From the NCBI GenBank assembly GCA_018697675.1, contig JABINC010000025.1, forward strand, positions 1 to 34,465: a stretch of 34,465 nucleotides of DNA. Reading direction: 5' to 3'. Below, one piece after another: positions 31,741 to 34,465 of the stretch (within the stretch, counting starts at the first letter, position 1; the number at the start of each line of letters is the position of its first letter). Source of the DNA: Candidatus Peregrinibacteria bacterium (GTDB lineage Bacteria > Patescibacteriota > Gracilibacteria > UBA1369 > JABINC01). Position numbers and translations under genes: made by a program. Under the pieces are notes generated by a model. That model had not been told where the DNA came from and made no database searches. It saw only the letters and a list, made by a program, of their open reading frames with translations.

Positions 31741-31865
31741 CGCAAAGGCCAGTTCTTTACAAATTCACAAATGCAAACTTACAAATCAACCTTCCTATAG
31801 CAGATGATCTTAAAAATTCTTTAAAATCTCATTTAAAAAATTCCTAAAAAATAAATACGCGGAAA

Positions 31866-31934
31866 TGGCGGAACGGGTGGTGACGGGTAACCCTCAGGCG
31901 TCCTGCGTGACAGGCAGGCGTTCGATTAACGGCG
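31866..31934 (-). pseudogene. Degenerate tRNA-Asp copy next to the intact gene
   Basis: The 21 bases at 31856-31876 repeat 31935-31955 (tRNA 3' end and flank), and the 23 bases at 31901-31923 repeat 31977-31999 (anticodon arm, GTC). The offsets are 79 and 76, so this is a tandem copy of the tRNA. Its T-arm has lost the GTTCGA loop, and the D-arm and 5' acceptor half are missing or scrambled. It cannot fold as a tRNA. Confidence 0.8.
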
Positions 31935-31944
31935 TACGCGGAAA

Positions 31945-32021
31945 TGGCGGAACGGACGGGACTCGAACCCGCGACCTCCTGCGTGACAGGCAGGCGTTCT
32001 AACCAACTGAACTACCGCTCC
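31945..32021 (-). tRNA. tRNA-Asp (anticodon GUC)
   Basis: On the minus strand the acceptor GGAGCGG (32021-32015) pairs with CCGTTCC (31955-31949) with one G-U pair. The D-arm contains AGTTGGTTAGA. The anticodon stem is CCTGC/GCAGG with loop CTGTCAC, anticodon GTC. The T-arm GCGGGTTCGAGTCCCGT is complete. The discriminator is G and CCA is encoded (31947-31945). The length is 77 nt without an intron. Confidence 0.97.
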
Positions 32022-32153
32022 GCGTGGTGTTTAACGAGAATCCAACGTAAGAATACATTAAATCCCATTAAAGCGCGCTAAAATATAGCCAAGCGGGACT
32101 TTAAACGCAAGGTTTTTTATGAATATTCAATAGAAGCCAAGGGCTTTAAAGGT

Positions 32154-32182
32154 TTGCTAAAACTACACTCTTTTGTCATTAT
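32154..32182 (+). promoter_or_regulatory. Possible promoter of the gene at 32213
   Basis: TTGCTA (32154-32159), a 17-bp spacer and CATTAT (32177-32182). The -10 is weak. The leader would be about 24 nt. Confidence 0.45.
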
Positions 32183-32212
32183 GCCGCCGTACACAATTTA
32201 AAAAACACAAAC

Positions 32213-32566
32213 ATGCTTCATTTAAACGAAGAGAAATGGCTGGATATCAAACATGAGTTTTTAGAATCGGTTGATTACGAAATGGAAGAAGAAGAGTTAT
32301 TTAGATTTGATGAAAAGACTAGAGGTGAAGTAGAGGCTGGTTGGCGGGAGACCTATTATTTCGAAAAAGCAGGGATGGAAGTGAAGCTTCAAGTGGATAT
32401 AAAACCAAAGGTGTTACGTACAGAATCTGAGGGTAAGGACGGATCTCTAAAGGTTAATTATAATGAAGTCGAAGGTGAAAACATGTATCACATATTAGTT
32501 AAGGTAAAGGATGATTATGGAGATTGGGTAGATAGCTCGGCCCTCGCAGAGGGCCTCGCCGGATAA
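32213..32566 (+). CDS. Hypothetical acidic protein, 117 aa
   Basis: No family is recognised. It is small, soluble and very acidic. The N-terminal 45 residues are helical and Glu-rich (ESVDYEMEEEELFRFDEKTRGEVEAGW). The rest looks beta-rich (ETYYFEKAGMEVKLQVDIKPKVLRTES, SLKVNYNEVEGENMYHILVKVKDDYGDWVDSS), perhaps a small barrel or sandwich. There is no signal peptide. The PrsW-like gene starts 13 bases after the stop, so the two are probably co-transcribed; the acidic protein might be a partner or substrate of that protease, which is inference from position only. Confidence 0.65.
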   Translation: MLHLNEEKWLDIKHEFLESVDYEMEEEELFRFDEKTRGEVEAGWRETYYFEKAGMEVKLQVDIKPKVLRTESEGKDGSLKVNYNEVEGENMYHILVKVKDDYGDWVDSSALAEGLAG

Positions 32567-32579
32567 TTTTTTTTAAAAA

Positions 32580-33905
32580 ATGAAAAAAAAAGACAAAGAA
32601 AAATTACATAAAATAGTTCTTGCAGTATTCCTGGGACTGCTTGCAATTCGACTCATTTTTTATTCAGTAAATACGTTTCGAGACATTCCAATTGGGGTGT
32701 TTGCAGCAAGTGCTTTTTTTGCATTGATCCCAGTAATTGCGTGGACGAAATTTGTGTATTTCAAACGATTGAAAAATTTGAAAACAAAGAAGCAAAAACG
32801 CAAAGAACTAAAAGTTCTCATATTAATTTTTCTCCTTGGAACACTCACCGTGCCACTCCTCAGTATCTACTACGATGTAATATTTGCAAATCCAAGTTTC
32901 GATTATTACAGCGGACTTTGGGAGATAATAGTGAGGCCGCAAAGCGATATTTTGAACACTTTAAATCCAATGGAGCTCTTGTATGAAATCCAGTATTCGA
33001 TTTATGAAAGGGCTGAATCGCTTTATAATATTGTGACTATAGTTATAGATGCTTGGTTGGAAGAAATTGTTAAATTATCTCTTTTGATTTTGTTCCTCCG
33101 GATGATGAAACTTGTGAAAACAATTGGAGACGCGATCACATTTTCGGTCTTAGCGGGGCTCGGTTTTGCATTTATAGAAAACATAATTTATTTCACGGAT
33201 GTTTATTTAGATCCAGAAAAAAACAATGCGGTTTTCATGAACGTCGTGATATTTCGGTCGATAGTTCTCAGCGTGGGGCATATGATTTTTTCAGGAATTT
33301 TCGGATATTTTTACGGCCTCTCAAAATTCGGATTACCTCTTTATGAGGAGCAACATTGGGAGGGACGACATTTTCCATTGGTAGGATTTGTGAGCAAGAT
33401 TTTTAGGATTCCGAGATATAGGGCTTATTCGGGAATGCTTTTTATGGAAGGAATGCTTTTGGCGATGCTAACTCATGCAACTTTCAACTCATTTTTGGGA
33501 TTCGGCATCAGAGATTACGCAGTGTATTTAGTTGTGATTTGCGCAATCTATGTTTATTACCTGACTCAGAGAAAAGCAGGGCATATGGTCCTCGCTTCGC
33601 TCGGACGCCGCCGAATGTCCTTGATGGCCCCAAAAGATGAAGACGTAGTTTTGGAGCTCGCCGGAATGTGGATCAACGAAGGAAAATACAAAGAAGTTGA
33701 AGAAATCTGCGAACGCCTAGAAGCAAAAGATCCAGACAACGCAGTTGTAAAATTGCTTTATGCTAGAGCCCATGACAAGCGCCGCGTAAAACGCGCCAAG
33801 CTCGCCATGGCCTCACTTTTTTTCCAAGAGGACATATTCGAAGAAGACGTCTCCATCTTCGAAAAGTGGAAACAAATCCGCGCTGAACGGGAGAAAGAGG
33901 CATAA
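32580..33905 (+). CDS. PrsW-family intramembrane protease with TPR-like tail
   Basis: PrsW proteases cleave within membranes; in Bacillus subtilis PrsW acts on an anti-sigma factor. The 441-aa protein has about eight hydrophobic helices. Family motifs are in order: Glu161-Glu162 in WLEEIVKL (EExxK), Glu200 in GFAFIENIIYF, His234 in SVGHMIFSGIFGYFYG, and His299 in LTHATFNSFLGFG. The N-terminal part (residues 1-110) adds two to three helices with a Lys-rich cytoplasmic loop. The C-terminal 100 residues are soluble and read like a tetratricopeptide pair (VLELAGMWINEGKYKEVEEICERLEAKDPDNAVVKLLYARAH), an addition to the basic PrsW fold, perhaps to recruit substrates. The substrate is unknown. Confidence 0.88.
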   Translation: MKKKDKEKLHKIVLAVFLGLLAIRLIFYSVNTFRDIPIGVFAASAFFALIPVIAWTKFVYFKRLKNLKTKKQKRKELKVLILIFLLGTLTVPLLSIYYDVIFANPSFDYYSGLWEIIVRPQSDILNTLNPMELLYEIQYSIYERAESLYNIVTIVIDAWLEEIVKLSLLILFLRMMKLVKTIGDAITFSVLAGLGFAFIENIIYFTDVYLDPEKNNAVFMNVVIFRSIVLSVGHMIFSGIFGYFYGLSKFGLPLYEEQHWEGRHFPLVGFVSKIFRIPRYRAYSGMLFMEGMLLAMLTHATFNSFLGFGIRDYAVYLVVICAIYVYYLTQRKAGHMVLASLGRRRMSLMAPKDEDVVLELAGMWINEGKYKEVEEICERLEAKDPDNAVVKLLYARAHDKRRVKRAKLAMASLFFQEDIFEEDVSIFEKWKQIRAEREKEA

Positions 33906-34019
33906 AGACTATCTTCGCCTTCGCCCATTTTTTTTATTGCAAGGTGAATTTTTAGTATTTCCACTATTTCAATCTAGATGCTAAAATGCCATCGAAAATA
34001 TTTTTAAAATCAAAATCAA

Positions 34020-34465
34020 ATGAATGTTTTAATTTCAGATCTGGCAAAACATGTCGGAGACGAGGTGACGATTCAGGGCTGGATGTATAACAAGCGTGGA
34101 AGTGGAAAGATTTATTTCCTGCAACTTCGGGACGGAAGCGGCATGGCTCAAGCTGTGGCGGCCGAGGGGGAGGCAAGTGACGAAGTTATGAAACGAGCAG
34201 AAGAAATGCAGATGGAAACCTCATGCCGAGTAACCGGGAAAGTGGTCGCGCATCCAAAAAAAGATGACGTTTTTGAACTGCAGGTTACAGACATAGAAAT
34301 TATACAAATTCCAGTTGAAGAATACCCAATTTCCAAAAAAGAACATGGCCCAGATTTCCTTCTCGACAATCGCCATTTATGGCTAAGGTCAGGTAATCAA
34401 TGGGCGATTCAAAGAGTTAGAGATTGTGTAATTACGGCGGTTCATGATTATTTCCATGAAAATCA
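34020..34465 (+). CDS. asnS: Asparaginyl-tRNA synthetase, N-terminal part (cut by window end)
   Basis: It attaches Asn to tRNA-Asn. The 148 visible codons begin MNVLISDLAKHVGDEVTIQGWMYNKRGSGKIYFLQLRDGSG. That is the anticodon-binding OB fold of the class IIb AspRS/AsnRS group, with the GW.YN.R.SGK...LRDG pattern. It then reads EYPISKKEHGPDFLLDNRHLWLR, the AsnRS-type linker into the catalytic domain. The catalytic motifs lie beyond the window. The start ATG is at 34020; an ATG at 34024 is out of frame. The 114 bases between prsW and this gene hold no clear promoter. AspRS and AsnRS share this fold; the KKEHGPDFLLDNRHLWLR stretch favours AsnRS. Confidence 0.88.
   Translation, partial: MNVLISDLAKHVGDEVTIQGWMYNKRGSGKIYFLQLRDGSGMAQAVAAEGEASDEVMKRAEEMQMETSCRVTGKVVAHPKKDDVFELQVTDIEIIQIPVEEYPISKKEHGPDFLLDNRHLWLRSGNQWAIQRVRDCVITAVHDYFHEN

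Noticed and set aside
31613-31847. Two overlapping plus-strand frames rich in His/Cys/Met
   Set aside because: They run through the dispersed repeat; the apparent protein pattern comes from the reiterated TGTATGCG/GCATG words.

Overview
The window looks like a piece of a small-genome bacterial chromosome from the Candidate Phyla Radiation (Patescibacteria). The phylum is an inference. It rests on the visible lack of Shine-Dalgarno sequences, short 5' leaders, TTG/GTG starts, a small two-helix protein of the type IV secretion pilin-like kind common in these genomes, a stand-alone PolA-type 5'-3' exonuclease, a very large protein of unknown function, and many unrecognised genes among core genes. 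UGA is used as a stop (bcp, the DciA-like gene, the ribbon-helix-helix gene), so the UGA-Gly code of Gracilibacteria/Absconditabacteria is not in use.

Layout. 1-3.9 kb: an unknown gene, RNase J with an abutting CxxC/CxxC zinc-ribbon gene, and a methyltransferase-like gene. 3.9-4.4 kb: an AT-rich gene-free stretch with a cluster of DnaA-box-like 9-mers next to dnaN, a good candidate for the replication origin. 4.4-8.8 kb: dnaN (sliding clamp) and mfd (transcription-repair coupling factor). 8.8-11.0 kb: an oxidative-defence block of AhpC-type peroxiredoxin and superoxide dismutase behind a 15-bp palindrome, then a small acidic lipoprotein and a Bcp/PrxQ peroxiredoxin on the other strand. 11.0-11.45 kb: tmRNA (ssrA). 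11.6-14.5 kb: a 388-residue unknown protein, EF-P with Arg at the loop tip, an O-methyltransferase and peptide deformylase. 14.6-20.3 kb: a two-gene unit encoding a small helical protein and a 1749-residue modular protein with a peptidoglycan-binding-like segment. 20.3-24.2 kb: a FemAB-like aminoacyltransferase, then ftsA-ftsZ. 24.2-28.2 kb: unknown gene, a DUF4143-type ATPase, a 5'-3' exonuclease ending in a clamp-binding-like motif, and a GT-B-like fragment. 28.2-31.1 kb, minus strand: glycosyltransferase and DciA-like gene, then rpsP, khpA and the pilin-like gene. 31.2-32.1 kb: a ribbon-helix-helix gene, the second copy of a dispersed repeat, a broken tRNA-Asp copy and intact tRNA-Asp(GUC). 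32.2-34.5 kb: unknown acidic protein, PrsW-like membrane protease, and the 5' part of asnS, cut by the window end.

Themes. Replication and repair: putative origin, clamp, Mfd, clamp-tethered nuclease and DciA-like protein. Translation quality control: tmRNA, RNase J, deformylase, EF-P, S16 and KhpA. Envelope and division: FtsA, FtsZ, FemAB-like enzyme and the giant protein. Several promoters carry an extended -10 (TGnTATAAT type). The most unusual items are the 85/136-bp repeat pair with identical ends and different cores (one copy abutting the ribbon-helix-helix gene), the giant protein with its small partner, and the exonuclease ending QPSLF.
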